A stretch of 64,000 nucleotides of DNA from CAWJMD01 sp963700925 (GTDB lineage Bacteria > Actinomycetota > Actinomycetes > Actinomycetales > CAWJMD01). Below the pieces are notes generated by a model that was not told where the DNA came from, made no database searches, and saw nothing but the letters and a program-made list of their open reading frames with translations. Below, one piece after another: positions 50,344 through 59,385 of this stretch (its first letter is position 1; the number at the start of each line of letters is the position of its first letter). The translations under genes and the position numbers were made by a program. Location of the stretch: contig OY969553.1 of the NCBI GenBank assembly GCA_963700925.1, positions 2,914,001-2,978,000 on the forward strand. The letters are read 5' to 3'.

Positions 50344-50400
50344 CGAGACCTCACGGAAAGCACCATCGCTCGAGTTGATGCGACACCTTGTGAGGTCTCG
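50344..50400. repeat. 57-bp palindromic element, copy C
   Basis: Perfect 11-base terminal inverted repeats: CGAGACCTCAC (50344-50354) and GTGAGGTCTCG (50390-50400). It is the best-preserved of the three copies and lies between the duplicated gene tail and the 3' end of the membrane-protein gene. Confidence 0.85.
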
Positions 50401-50423
50401 GGGGTTGCAGTGCTGGCGAAGGG

Positions 50424-51047
50424 TCAGCCCGAGCGACGCCCTGCGCGCCGGGCGAGCGCGCCTGCGAGTCCGGCGCCCACCAGCAGCCACCCCAGCAGCA
50501 GCAGCATGCTGAGCGCGCCGTAGGTACCGAGCCAGAGTCCGACATCGCCCGGCAGGTCGAAGGTGGTTCGCATCGACCACGTCGGTGCGACGAGGTACAC
50601 CAGACCCGGGAGCACCCCGAAGAGGAGACCAGCGACCACGGGCCCGGCGGGCGCCCAGCCGGCCGAGGCTGCGACGAGGAACAGCAGCACGACACCCGCG
50701 ATCACGCAGAGGAGGGCGATCAGGTTCTGGTTGGGCTCCAGGAAGATCTGCATCTCGCGGAACCGCTGGTAGCTGAAGTGGCCGAGGAGCCCAATTCCAA
50801 TGGGCGTCAACACGATTGAGAGCAGCACCCCGAGAAAGTTGGCCAGCGCGCGCGAGCCACCGCGGCGTGGTGCCGGCGGCAACCCAGGCCCGGCGTACGG
50901 CGCGCCACCCGCGTACTGCGGCGCGCTGGGCTGGCCACCAGACGTCGGCTGGCCCGGCTGGCCGACTCGTGACTGGCCGCCGGCATAGGGGAGCGGCGCC
51001 TGCTTCTGGTGGGGCTGAGGCGGGGGGAACTGAGGGGAGTCGGTCAT
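50424..51047 (-). CDS. Proline-rich multi-helix membrane protein
   Basis: About 207 residues. The first 65 are a Pro/Gln/Gly-rich cytoplasmic tail (PQFPPPQPHQKQAPLPYAGG). Four hydrophobic segments follow: ALANFLGVLLSIVLTPIGIG, NLIALLCVIAGVVLLFLVAA, GPVVAGLLFGVLPGLVYLVA and LSMLLLLGWLLVGAGLAGAL. No enzymatic motif. It is typical of small actinobacterial membrane proteins with disordered N-termini; function unknown. ATG 51047 taken as start; GTGs two and three codons earlier are possible. It is divergent from the amidohydrolase. Confidence 0.75.
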   Translation of the reverse strand: MTDSPQFPPPQPHQKQAPLPYAGGQSRVGQPGQPTSGGQPSAPQYAGGAPYAGPGLPPAPRRGGSRALANFLGVLLSIVLTPIGIGLLGHFSYQRFREMQIFLEPNQNLIALLCVIAGVVLLFLVAASAGWAPAGPVVAGLLFGVLPGLVYLVAPTWSMRTTFDLPGDVGLWLGTYGALSMLLLLGWLLVGAGLAGALARRAGRRSG

Positions 51048-51121
51048 GGGCACCACCGTAGGGGTCGGCGATCCATGCCAGGGTGTACGGCGAAGCCGAC
51101 GACCGAGTGGAGGGTGCTGAC

Positions 51122-52333
51122 GTGGCGAGGACCGTAGCGATCACCGAGGGGTACGTCGTGCCGGTGGAGGGCGACCCGATCGACGGCGGCACAGTGCTGA
51201 TCGAGGACGGCAAGATCACCGCGGTGGGCTCGCGAGTCCGGGTGCCTCGCAGCGCGGACCGCATCGACGCGCGCGGAAGCTGGGTGCTGCCGGGCTTCGT
51301 CGAGGCGCACGCGCACATGGGCGTCCACGAGGAGGGGGAGGGCTGGGCCGGCCAGGACACGAACGAGATGACCGACCCCAACGGCGCCCGCATGCGCGCC
51401 CTCGACGCGATCAACCCCGACGACGAGGGCTTCCGCGACGCCCTCTCCGGCGGCGTCACGACCGCCGTCGTCAAGCCCGGCTCGGGCAACCCGATCGGCG
51501 GTCAGACCGTCGCCCTGAAGTGCTGGGGACGGATGGTCGACGAGATGGTGATCAAGCAGCCCGCCAGTGTGAAGAGTGCGCTGGGCGAGAACCCGAAGCG
51601 CGTCTACGGGGACCAGAAGAAGCTGCCGTCGACGCGCCAGGGCGTTGCGGCCGTGATCCGCGACGCGATGACGAAAGCCCAGGACTACCAGGTGAAACGC
51701 GACCGCGCGGCGTCCAAGGACGAGCCGTTCGACCGCGACCCCACCAGCGAGGTGCTGGTGCAGGTGCTGGCCGGGGAACTGCCCTGGTCGCAGCACTGTC
51801 ACCGCGCTGACGACATCGCGACCGCGATCCGCCTGTCACGCGAGTTCGGGTACCGGCTGATCGTGAACCACGGCACCGAGGGCCACCTCCTGGCCGACGT
51901 GCTGGCCGACGCCGGCATCCCGGTCGTGATCGGCCCGCTGTTCACCACCCGCAGCAAGGTCGAGCTCCGCCAGCGGCACCTCCGCAACCCCGGCCTGCTC
52001 GCGGCGGCGGGCGTCCGCATCGCGATCACCACCGACCACCCGGTCGTCCCGATCAACTTCCTCGTCCACCAGGCGACGCTCGCGGTGAAGGAGGGCCTCG
52101 ACCGCAAGACGGCCATCGAGTCACTGACGATCAACCCGGCGGCGATCATGGGTCTTGACGCCCGCGTGGGCTCGCTCGCCAAGGGCAAGGACGCGGACGT
52201 GGTGCTCTGGTCGGGTGACCCCCTCGACGTGATGTCGCGGGCGCAGCGCGTGTTCGTCGGTGGCCAGGAGGTGTACGCGTGGGACCACGCAGCCGGGGCC
52301 GGCGTGGTCGCCGACCCCTACGTGCGCAGCTGA
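51122..52333 (+). CDS. Amidohydrolase (imidazolonepropionase-like)
   Basis: About 403 residues. Metal-dependent hydrolase fold: front strands VAITEGYVVPVEGDPIDGGT, the HxH metal pair in GFVEAHAHMGVHEEGEG, further metal ligands probably H in SQHCHRADD and VNHGTEGH, and the aspartate in ITTDHPVVPINF. The C-terminal NPAAIMGLDARVGSLAKGKD is the usual beta-sandwich return. Substrate unknown. GTG 51122 follows GGAGG by ten bases and is preferred to the upstream GTG at 51083, which reads through a polar extension. Confidence 0.87.
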   Translation: MARTVAITEGYVVPVEGDPIDGGTVLIEDGKITAVGSRVRVPRSADRIDARGSWVLPGFVEAHAHMGVHEEGEGWAGQDTNEMTDPNGARMRALDAINPDDEGFRDALSGGVTTAVVKPGSGNPIGGQTVALKCWGRMVDEMVIKQPASVKSALGENPKRVYGDQKKLPSTRQGVAAVIRDAMTKAQDYQVKRDRAASKDEPFDRDPTSEVLVQVLAGELPWSQHCHRADDIATAIRLSREFGYRLIVNHGTEGHLLADVLADAGIPVVIGPLFTTRSKVELRQRHLRNPGLLAAAGVRIAITTDHPVVPINFLVHQATLAVKEGLDRKTAIESLTINPAAIMGLDARVGSLAKGKDADVVLWSGDPLDVMSRAQRVFVGGQEVYAWDHAAGAGVVADPYVRS

Positions 52334-52384
52334 GCGCGGGGCGCCCGGAGCCCCGGCCGGCGGAAGCGTGAAGCAGGCAGCCTG

Positions 52385-53833
52385 ATGACCCGACCTCGCT
52401 GGCGTCGCCTGATCGGTTCCGAGGCAGTGACCGAGCCGGTCCCTCTGGCGCGGCAGCTGCGCAGCACCCCGTACCAGGGTCTGGTGCGCATGCAGACTCC
52501 CGAGCAGGCCGACCTGCGGCGGTCGCTCGACCTCGTGATGGGGATCGCGGCCCTCGGGCTGCGTACCGGAATGGGCACCGCCGAGGTGAAGACCACAGTG
52601 ATCGCCTCCGGCGCGGCACTGGGCCTGCGCGACGACGCGCTCGAGGTCGACATCACTTTCGGCTCAGTGCTTCTCGGCTACGCGCCGCCGGGGCAGCCGG
52701 CGATCGCGCTGGTCCGGGTGATGCGGTCGCCGGGGCGCGACTACGCCCGGATGTCAGAGCTCCACGCCCTCGTCGTCGACCTCGTCGCCGGACGGCTTGA
52801 CCGCACAGGAGCGAAGCAGCGGCTGGCGGAGATCGAGCAGATGCCCCGGCCGTACCACCGGTCGGTGGTCAGTGTTGCGTGGGGCGGACTCGCGGCCTCG
52901 GTCGTGCTGCTGCTCGGAGGCTCGCCGGCCGCGGCGGCCACCGGGTTCGTGGTGACCGCCGCCGTCGACCAGGTCGGACGGTTGGTTGGCCGCCGCGGGC
53001 TGCCGCCCTTCTTCGTCACGTTCATCGGCGCGGCGCTCGCCGCCTCGGCTGCAGTGCTGGTGGGAACCGTCAGCGAGCAGGTGCCGGCCCTGGGGTTGAC
53101 CAGTGCCCGCGGCACCGGGCTCGTGGTCGCCGGCGGGATCGTCGCGCTGCTGGCCGGCGTCGGGCTCGTCGCCGCCGTCCAGGACGGCATCAGTGGCTTC
53201 CCCGTCACGGCGGTCGGGAGACTGTTCTCGGTCGTGCTGACCACGGGGGCGATCATCGCCGGCGTCGCGGTCGTGCTGGCCCTTGCTGCACGGATCCGTG
53301 GCGACGCGGTCTTCCTGGTCGACCCCCTCGCAGCGCGACCGACCGACGTCACCGTGGGAGCGGCCCTGCTGGCGGCGCTCGGCGGCACGTGCTCGGGCCT
53401 CGCGAACCGCGCGCCGCCACGCCTTCTGGTGGCGATCGCCGTGGCCGGCGGCGTCGGCTACCTGATCGACCTCCTGGCGCGCGCAGGCGGCCTGCCCGCG
53501 GCGATCTCAGCTGCCATCGCCTGCACCTTCATCGGCGTGGTCGGGCGGATCTGGGCGCTGCGACGGCGGGCCTCACCGCTGGCGGTCGTCGTCCCGGCCA
53601 CCACCATGCTGCTGCCCGGCCTCGTGATCTTCCAGGCTCTGCGCGAGATGACCACGGGCGACGCCCAGGGAGGCCTGATCACGCTGCTCTCGGCCGGCAC
53701 GATCGCGATGGCGATCGCCGGCGGTGTCGTGCTCGGAGACACGCTCGCCGCCCCGATCGAGCGCGGGCTCGACCGGGTCGACTCACGGATGCATCGGGGA
53801 AATGATGACGCTCCCGTACGCGAGCGCTCGTAG
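52385..53833 (+). CDS. Threonine/serine exporter family protein (ThrE)
   Basis: 482 residues. The N-terminal DUF1212 domain (DLRRSLDLVMGIAALGLRTG, MGTAEVKTTVIASGAALGLR) is followed by about ten membrane helices, and the C-terminal ThrE_2 segment reads VVVPATTMLLPGLVIFQALR. Corynebacterium ThrE exports threonine and serine with proton symport; the whole two-domain layout is present in one chain here. It starts 51 bases after the amidohydrolase stop, probably cotranscribed, and the tricorn gene follows after nine bases. Confidence 0.9.
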   Translation: MTRPRWRRLIGSEAVTEPVPLARQLRSTPYQGLVRMQTPEQADLRRSLDLVMGIAALGLRTGMGTAEVKTTVIASGAALGLRDDALEVDITFGSVLLGYAPPGQPAIALVRVMRSPGRDYARMSELHALVVDLVAGRLDRTGAKQRLAEIEQMPRPYHRSVVSVAWGGLAASVVLLLGGSPAAAATGFVVTAAVDQVGRLVGRRGLPPFFVTFIGAALAASAAVLVGTVSEQVPALGLTSARGTGLVVAGGIVALLAGVGLVAAVQDGISGFPVTAVGRLFSVVLTTGAIIAGVAVVLALAARIRGDAVFLVDPLAARPTDVTVGAALLAALGGTCSGLANRAPPRLLVAIAVAGGVGYLIDLLARAGGLPAAISAAIACTFIGVVGRIWALRRRASPLAVVVPATTMLLPGLVIFQALREMTTGDAQGGLITLLSAGTIAMAIAGGVVLGDTLAAPIERGLDRVDSRMHRGNDDAPVRERS

Positions 53834-53842
53834 GCTCGGAGG

Positions 53843-56800
53843 ATGTCAGGCTCCTACCTCAGATTCCCGTCCCTGCATCACGACCAGGTCGCCTTCACGG
53901 CCGAGGACGACGTGTGGCTGGCTGCCGTCGACGGCGGCCGTGCCTGGCGACTGACCTCCGACCGGGCCCCGGTGAGGAACGCCCACATCTCGGCCGACGG
54001 TGCCCATGTGGCGTACATCGGTCACCGCGATGGCGTCGGCGAGGTCTACGTCGTGCCGACCGGTGGAGGACCGTCGCGACGACTGACGTGGTGGGGCGAC
54101 GACTACTCCAAGGTCCTTGGCTGGACGGCGGACGGCCGCGTGGCTGCCGCGTCGATGGCGGGAGAGCCGTTCCGCAGCCGCACGTGGGCGCGGGCCGTGC
54201 CACTCGACGGCGGCCCGTCCGAGCGACTGCCGTACGGGCCGGTGGACGCTCTCGCGACGCCGCCGGCCGACGGCTCGGCGACGACGCCGGTCGTCATCTC
54301 CAGGGGGTTCAACGGCCGCAGGCGCGACTACGCGTGGTGGAAGCGCTACCGCGGCGGGACGGCGTCCCAGCTGTGGATCGACCCCGACGGCTCCGGCACC
54401 TTCGAGCGGCTGCTCGGAGGGCTCGACGGGCAGCTCGTGACGCCGATGTGGGTGGGCGGCCGGGTCGCCTTCTGCTCCGACCACGAGGGCCACGGCAACG
54501 TGTACTCGTGCCTGCCCGACGGTTCGAACCTGCGTCGACACACCGACCACGACGACTTCTTCGCACGCCAGGCCAGCACCGACGGCGAGCGCGTCGTGTA
54601 CGTGGTCGCGGGCGAGCTCTGGCTGCTCGACGACCTGGCCGCCGACTCGTCGCCTCGCCGTCTCGACGTGCGCACCGGTGGCCCGGTCACGGCCAGGACC
54701 CCCACTCCGGTGCCGGCAGCCAAGCACCTCGCAGACATCAGCCCCGACCGTACCGGGCGCGCGAGCGCCGTCGAGGTGCGCGGGACGATCCACTGGCTCA
54801 CCCACCGCGACGGCCCCGCCCGGGCCCTCGCCGCCCAGCCTGGGGTGCGGTTCCGGCTGCCGCGCGTGGCCGGTGGCAACGACGACGCCGACAGCACTGT
54901 CGTGTGGATCTCCGACTCCGCCGGCGAGGACGCCGTCGAGATCTCCACCGGCGGCTCCGAGCCTCGCCGCCTGGCCGCCGGTCATGTCGGCCGGGTGCTG
55001 GACCTGGCCGTCGCCCCGGACGGCGCGACCGTTGCCGTCGCGACCCATGACGGCACCCTGGTCGTCGTCGACACCGCCAGCGGAGACCACCGCGTGCTCG
55101 CACGGACCGAGAACGACTCGATGCGCGACCTCGCCTTCTCACCCGACTCGGCGTGGCTGGCGTGGACCCGCCCCGGGCCTGAGCCACTGAGCCAGATCAA
55201 GCTGGCCCGCCTCTCCGACGACCTGGTCGTCGACGCGACGCCGCTGCGCTTCGTCGACACCGAGCCGGCCTTCACGCCTGACGGCAAGTACCTGGCCTTC
55301 CTCTCACGGCGGACGTTCGACCCGGTCTACGACGAGTACGTCTTCGACATGTCCTTCCCGGCCGCGACCCGGCCGTACCTGTTGGCGCTGGCCGCGGCGA
55401 CGCCGTCCCCGTTCGACCCGCGTGAGCAGGGACGCCCGGCGTCGTCCAGCGAGGCAGGCGGGGCGGGCGGGGATCACACCGAGACGAGGAGTCCCGACAA
55501 CGACGCGGAAGGGGCGTCGTCCCAACCGTCCACAGCCGTCCCGAGTGTCCCCGTCGACATCGAGGGCCTGCCCGAGAGGGTCGTGCCGGTGCCCGCCCCC
55601 GCGTCGCGCTACTCGTCGCTGCGGGCGACGGCGGACGGGCTGGTCTGGCTGCACGAGCCACTGCGAGGGCAGCTCGGCGAGGACCTGGCGCGCCCGGGCG
55701 CCGAGCCACCCCGTCCGACGCTCGAGCGCGTCGACTTCGCCCACGGCCGCGTCACGGTGCTGGCGGAGAACGTCGATGCCGTCGAGGCCAGCGGTGACGG
55801 GAAGCGGCTCGTGGTCAGGGACGGCGAGGCGCTGCGCGTGCTGCTCGGCGACCGTCCCGTCAAGGACGACGACCAGGACCCCGACGCGCACGTCGAGGTC
55901 GACCTCGGCCGGATCCGCGTCGTCGTCGACCCCGCCGCGGAGTGGAACCAGATGTTCTCCGAGACCTGCCGCCTGATGCGCGACCACTTCTGGGTTCCCG
56001 ACATGGGCGGGATCGACTGGGCCGCCGTCCAGGACCGCTACCGGCCGCTCCTCGAACGAATCGGCTCGCACGACGACCTGGTCGACGTGCTGTGGGAGGT
56101 CCATGGCGAGCTGGGCACGTCGCACGCGTACGTGATGCCGCCGGAGCGCCCGGTGGAGAGCGACCGGCGGCTGGGCCAGCTCGGTGCCGACATCGCTCCC
56201 GGCGCGGACGGCATCTGGCGCGTCGGCCGCGTCCTGCCCGCGGAGAGCTCGGCCGGGCAGGGCCGGTCACCTCTCTCCGCGCCCGGCGTCGGGGTCGGGA
56301 CGGGGGACGCGGTGCTCGAGGTCGACGGCCGTCAGGTCGACCGGGTCACCGGCCCCGGGCCCTTGCTGGTGGGCGCCGCGGGCCGCGCGACCGAGCTGCT
56401 GGTCGAGCCGTCCGGTGGCGGCGAGCGCCGACGGGTCGTGGTCGTGCCGCTCGACGTCGAGACACCGCTGCGCTACCACGACTGGGTGGCGGAGCGGCGC
56501 CGGGCCGTGCACGCGGCGAGCGACGGCCGCGTCGGCTACCTGCACGTGCCCGACATGGTGGCCAACGGGTGGGCGCAGTTCCACCGCGACCTGCGCACCG
56601 AGATGGCCCGGGACGGGCTCGTGGTCGACGTGCGTGACAACGGCGGCGGCCACACGTCCCAGCTGGTGGTCGAGAAGCTCGCCCGTCGGGTCATCGGGTG
56701 GGAGGTCGGTCGCGGCGTGGCACCCGTGACCTACCCGTCGGACGCGCGACGCGGCCCGATGGTCTGCGTGACGGACGAGAACGCCGGGTCCGACGGCGAC

Positions 56801-57154
56801 ATCGTGACCCAGGCCATCAAGGAGCTCTCGCTCGGACCGGTCGTCGGCACGCGTACCTGGGGCGGCGTGATCGGCATCGACATGCGCTACTCCCTCGTCG
56901 ACGGCACGGGGGTCACCCAGCCCCGCTACGCCTTCTGGTTCGACAGCCAGGGCTGGAAGGTCGAGAACTACGGCGTCGACCCCGACATCGAGGTCCTGTG
57001 TGCACCTCAGGACTGGGCGGGCGGCCACGACCCGCAGCTCGATGCCGCGATGGAGCTGGTGCGGCAGGCGCTCGACGCCCGTCCCGCCCTCACGCCACCG
57101 GACCGGGAGACCCGACGGCCACTGGTCGCGCCCGAGCTGCCGCGCCGACCCTGA
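53843..57154 (+). CDS. Tricorn protease homologue
   Basis: 1103 residues. About 1-290 is a six-bladed beta-propeller (YLRFPSLHHDQVAFTAEDDV, RRLTWWGDDYSKVLGWTADG) and about 310-520 a second propeller. A low-complexity acidic linker lies near 530-580, then the C1 helical domain (MFSETCRLMRDHFWVPDMGG, LGTSHAYV), a PDZ domain (about 810-880) and the C2 serine protease domain. The nucleophile serine is in ENAGSDGDIV (S983), with GGGHTSQLV and GTRTWGGVIGID around it. Tricorn degrades oligopeptides downstream of the proteasome in the cytosol; no signal peptide is present here. ATG 53843. Confidence 0.93.
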   Translation: MSGSYLRFPSLHHDQVAFTAEDDVWLAAVDGGRAWRLTSDRAPVRNAHISADGAHVAYIGHRDGVGEVYVVPTGGGPSRRLTWWGDDYSKVLGWTADGRVAAASMAGEPFRSRTWARAVPLDGGPSERLPYGPVDALATPPADGSATTPVVISRGFNGRRRDYAWWKRYRGGTASQLWIDPDGSGTFERLLGGLDGQLVTPMWVGGRVAFCSDHEGHGNVYSCLPDGSNLRRHTDHDDFFARQASTDGERVVYVVAGELWLLDDLAADSSPRRLDVRTGGPVTARTPTPVPAAKHLADISPDRTGRASAVEVRGTIHWLTHRDGPARALAAQPGVRFRLPRVAGGNDDADSTVVWISDSAGEDAVEISTGGSEPRRLAAGHVGRVLDLAVAPDGATVAVATHDGTLVVVDTASGDHRVLARTENDSMRDLAFSPDSAWLAWTRPGPEPLSQIKLARLSDDLVVDATPLRFVDTEPAFTPDGKYLAFLSRRTFDPVYDEYVFDMSFPAATRPYLLALAAATPSPFDPREQGRPASSSEAGGAGGDHTETRSPDNDAEGASSQPSTAVPSVPVDIEGLPERVVPVPAPASRYSSLRATADGLVWLHEPLRGQLGEDLARPGAEPPRPTLERVDFAHGRVTVLAENVDAVEASGDGKRLVVRDGEALRVLLGDRPVKDDDQDPDAHVEVDLGRIRVVVDPAAEWNQMFSETCRLMRDHFWVPDMGGIDWAAVQDRYRPLLERIGSHDDLVDVLWEVHGELGTSHAYVMPPERPVESDRRLGQLGADIAPGADGIWRVGRVLPAESSAGQGRSPLSAPGVGVGTGDAVLEVDGRQVDRVTGPGPLLVGAAGRATELLVEPSGGGERRRVVVVPLDVETPLRYHDWVAERRRAVHAASDGRVGYLHVPDMVANGWAQFHRDLRTEMARDGLVVDVRDNGGGHTSQLVVEKLARRVIGWEVGRGVAPVTYPSDARRGPMVCVTDENAGSDGDIVTQAIKELSLGPVVGTRTWGGVIGIDMRYSLVDGTGVTQPRYAFWFDSQGWKVENYGVDPDIEVLCAPQDWAGGHDPQLDAAMELVRQALDARPALTPPDRETRRPLVAPELPRRP

Positions 57155-57182
57155 GCTCTGGAGCGTGCCGAGCGCACTGAGC

Positions 57183-57866
57183 TCAGGTCAGCGACCAGTC
57201 CACCGGCTCGCCGCCCTGAACCACCAGCTGCTCGTTCGCGCGGCTGAAGGGACGTGACCCGAAGAATCCGCGCGACGCCGACAGCGGGCTGGGGTGGACG
57301 CTGGTCAGGGCCGGAACCGACCCGAGCAGCGGCCGAACAGCCTGCGCGTCCCTGCCCCACAGGATGGCGACCAGCGGACGGCCGCGAGCCGCCAGCGCAC
57401 GGACGGCGGCGTCGGTGACCTGCTCCCACCCGCGTCCACGGTGCGAGCCCGATCGACCGGGCCCGACCGTGAGCACCCTGTTGAGCAGCAGAACACCCTG
57501 CTCGGTCCAGCGCGAGAGGTCGCCGTGCGCCGGCGGCGCCGCACCCGTGTCGGCCGTCAGCTCCGCCAGGATGTTCTGCAGGCTTCGCGGCAGCGGGCGC
57601 ACTCCGCGATCGACGGCGAACGAGAGGCCGACGGGGTGGCCGGGCGTCGGGTAGGGGTCCTGTCCGACCAGGAGCACGCGCACCGCGTCGAACGGCGTCG
57701 AGAAGGCCCGGAGCACCCGGTCGCCGGCCGGCAGGTAGCCACGGCCCGCTGCGAGCTCCGTGCGGAGCATCTGCCCCAGCCCCGTGATGGTGTCGTGCAC
57801 CGGCGTCAGGGCCGGAACCCAGCTCGGGTCCACGAGCTCGTCGAGGGGCCGCACCCGCTGCGTCAC
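57183..57866 (-). CDS. ung: Uracil-DNA glycosylase
   Basis: 227 residues, the normal UNG length. Removes uracil from DNA. Catalytic water-activating motif VGQDPYPTPGHPVGLSFAV (Asp in GQDP), the uracil-binding GVLLLNRVLTV and the minor-groove loop HPSPLSASRGFFGSRPFSRA are all present. The PYPTPGHPVG variant of PYHxPGQAHG is common in actinomycetes. GTG 57866 chosen for family length; upstream frame is shadow over the DUF3263 promoter. Converges on the tricorn gene. Confidence 0.95.
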   Translation of the reverse strand: MTQRVRPLDELVDPSWVPALTPVHDTITGLGQMLRTELAAGRGYLPAGDRVLRAFSTPFDAVRVLLVGQDPYPTPGHPVGLSFAVDRGVRPLPRSLQNILAELTADTGAAPPAHGDLSRWTEQGVLLLNRVLTVGPGRSGSHRGRGWEQVTDAAVRALAARGRPLVAILWGRDAQAVRPLLGSVPALTSVHPSPLSASRGFFGSRPFSRANEQLVVQGGEPVDWSLT

Positions 57867-57986
57867 GGGCCGCACGGTACCCAGTAGGCTCCCCGAAACC
57901 CGAAGCAGCCCGGACCGAGCGTTGGAATGACACCGTTGTGGTTCGCGTCGTACAGTGGCTGCGCAGGACGACGACGGGAGCCCGGA

Positions 57987-58289
57987 ATGGACGCGGCACA
58001 GGCAGGCACGGGCCGGACGGACCCGAGGCACGACGGTGCGCAGCTCTCTGAACGCGACGCCCGCATCCTCGACTTCGAGCGCCAGTGGTGGAAGTACGCG
58101 GGCGCCAAGGAGCAGGCGGTCCGTGAGCTGTTCGACATGTCGGCGACCCGCTACTACCAAGTCCTCAATGCTCTGATTGACTCTCCCGCGGCGTTGGCCC
58201 GCGACCCGATGCTGGTCAAGAGGCTGCGCCGGATGCGCATGTCGCGCCAGCGGGCCCGCTCAGCACGAAGGCTGGGTGTGCAGGTCTAG
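57987..58289 (+). CDS. DUF3263 protein
   Basis: 100 residues. The conserved actinobacterial DUF3263 core reads LSERDARILDFERQWWKYAG, then AKEQAVRELFDMSATRYYQV and LNALIDSPAALARDPMLVKR, a helical domain suggestive of DNA binding. Its usual neighbour is a LytR C-terminal domain protein, present 13 bases downstream here. ATG 57987 has GGGAG about six bases upstream; the ATG 20 codons earlier does not. Molecular role unproven in the family. Confidence 0.9.
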   Translation: MDAAQAGTGRTDPRHDGAQLSERDARILDFERQWWKYAGAKEQAVRELFDMSATRYYQVLNALIDSPAALARDPMLVKRLRRMRMSRQRARSARRLGVQV

Positions 58290-58302
58290 GGAGAAGGGTG
58301 CT

Positions 58303-58881
58303 GTGACCGAACCGGCGCAGTACGAGAAGTACGACACCGACGAGTTCGACCTCGACCTCGGCGATGACGTGCGTCGCGGCGCCCACCGGGCCACGCTCAG
58401 CCCCCTGGTGACCGGGCTGCCCTGGATCATCGGCGCGGTGCTCTCGTTGGCGGTCGTCGTCGGCATGTACACGCTGGTCGGCGGCGGTGACCTCGACCTG
58501 CCCGGCGTGTCCCCGGACCCCACCACGCCGGCTGCGGGCGGCGAGACGACACCCGCGACCACCGCTCCGCCCACCAGCGCTCCACCGAGCACGCCCGCGC
58601 CGACGCCTGACCAGTCGGTCGAGCTGATCGTGCTCAACTCGACCGACACGCGGGGGCTCGCGTCGCGCGCGGCCGAGCAGCTCGAGGGCGAGGGCTGGAC
58701 GGTCGCGGACATCGACAACTACAGCGCCGGCGAGCCACCCACCACCGTCTTCTACGCCACCGAGGAGCTCGCGGTCACGGCCGAGGCGGTGGCGGCCATC
58801 GTCGGCGGCACGACCGCGCTCGACCCCGAGGAGACCGAGGCCGTCACCGTCGTGCTCGGCTCGGACTACTCGCCCGCGTAG
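58303..58881 (+). CDS. Membrane-anchored LytR_C-domain protein
   Basis: 192 residues. A cytoplasmic acidic stretch (EKYDTDEFDLDLGDDVRRG), one membrane helix (LPWIIGAVLSLAVVVGMYTL, about 38-57), a Thr/Pro-rich exported linker (about 65-105) and a C-terminal LytR_C domain beginning VELIVLNSTDTRGLASRAAE. This domain occurs at the end of LCP cell-wall ligases but here stands alone without the catalytic LCP domain. Presumed cell-envelope role. The GTG start has AAGGG four bases upstream; cotranscribed with the DUF3263 gene. Confidence 0.88.
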   Translation: MTEPAQYEKYDTDEFDLDLGDDVRRGAHRATLSPLVTGLPWIIGAVLSLAVVVGMYTLVGGGDLDLPGVSPDPTTPAAGGETTPATTAPPTSAPPSTPAPTPDQSVELIVLNSTDTRGLASRAAEQLEGEGWTVADIDNYSAGEPPTTVFYATEELAVTAEAVAAIVGGTTALDPEETEAVTVVLGSDYSPA

Positions 58882-58887
58882 CCGATC

Positions 58888-58911
58888 GGTAACGTGGGTG
58901 TTACGGTAACG
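58888..58911. promoter_or_regulatory. Candidate ArsR operator
   Basis: GGTAACG occurs at 58888 and 58905 as a direct repeat, and GTAAC (58889-58893) and GTTAC (58900-58904) form an inverted repeat with a six-base gap. The cluster is 28 bases before the first SRPBCC gene of an ArsR-containing operon, the place expected for autoregulation. Short repeats only. Confidence 0.35.
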
Positions 58912-58938
58912 CGCAGGCTACGAAAGGACGGCGACCTC

Positions 58939-59385
58939 GTGACCACCTACCGCGTGGAGCGCGTGATCGCGGCGCGCCCCGAGACCATCTGGGCGCTGTT
59001 GACCGACGCCGCGGGATACCCGAGCTGGAATCCCACCGTCATCGGGATCGACGGGCGCATCGAACCGGATGAGAAGATCGCCCTGACGTCGACGCTGAAC
59101 CCGAAGCGGGCCTTCAAGCTCAAGGTCTCGGAGTTCGAGCCCCCAACCCTGATGCGGTGGAGCGACGGCATGCCGCTCGGCCTGTTCTCAGGAGTGCGGA
59201 CCTATCGGCTGGTGCCGCGTGGCCCGGTGACCGAGTTCTCGATGGAGGAGGTCTTCTCGGGATTGATGGCTCCTCTGATCACGAGGACCATCCCCGACAT
59301 GACGGATTCGTTCGAGCAGTTCGCGGACGGGCTCAAGGGCGCAGCCGAGGCAGGCGAGACCGCTGGCGAGTCCGCAGCCCAGTGA
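58939..59385 (+). CDS. SRPBCC-family protein (polyketide cyclase/START-like), copy 1
   Basis: About 148 residues of the helix-grip fold: TTYRVERVIAARPETIWALL, DAAGYPSWNPTVIGIDG, and a C-terminal long helix MTDSFEQFADGLKGAAEAG. The family binds hydrophobic ligands in an internal cavity; no specific ligand can be named. GTG 58939 is preferred since conserved fold residues begin right after it; an earlier GTG-type start at 58894 overlaps the candidate operator. First gene of an SRPBCC-ArsR-SRPBCC operon. Confidence 0.8.
   Translation: MTTYRVERVIAARPETIWALLTDAAGYPSWNPTVIGIDGRIEPDEKIALTSTLNPKRAFKLKVSEFEPPTLMRWSDGMPLGLFSGVRTYRLVPRGPVTEFSMEEVFSGLMAPLITRTIPDMTDSFEQFADGLKGAAEAGETAGESAAQ

Larger units (their letters stand above)
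49658..50423. other. Non-coding, repeat-rich interval
   Basis: 766 bases between the helicase-like gene and the convergent membrane protein. It contains three 57-base palindromic elements, an 18-base tandem array and a copy of the helicase-like gene's last 96 bases, listed separately. No complete gene is supported. A minus-strand frame at about 50260-50085 reads as plausible protein (GQLREVYALDQAIRAEVAVE) but has no start or ribosome site and could be a gene remnant. Confidence 0.7.
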
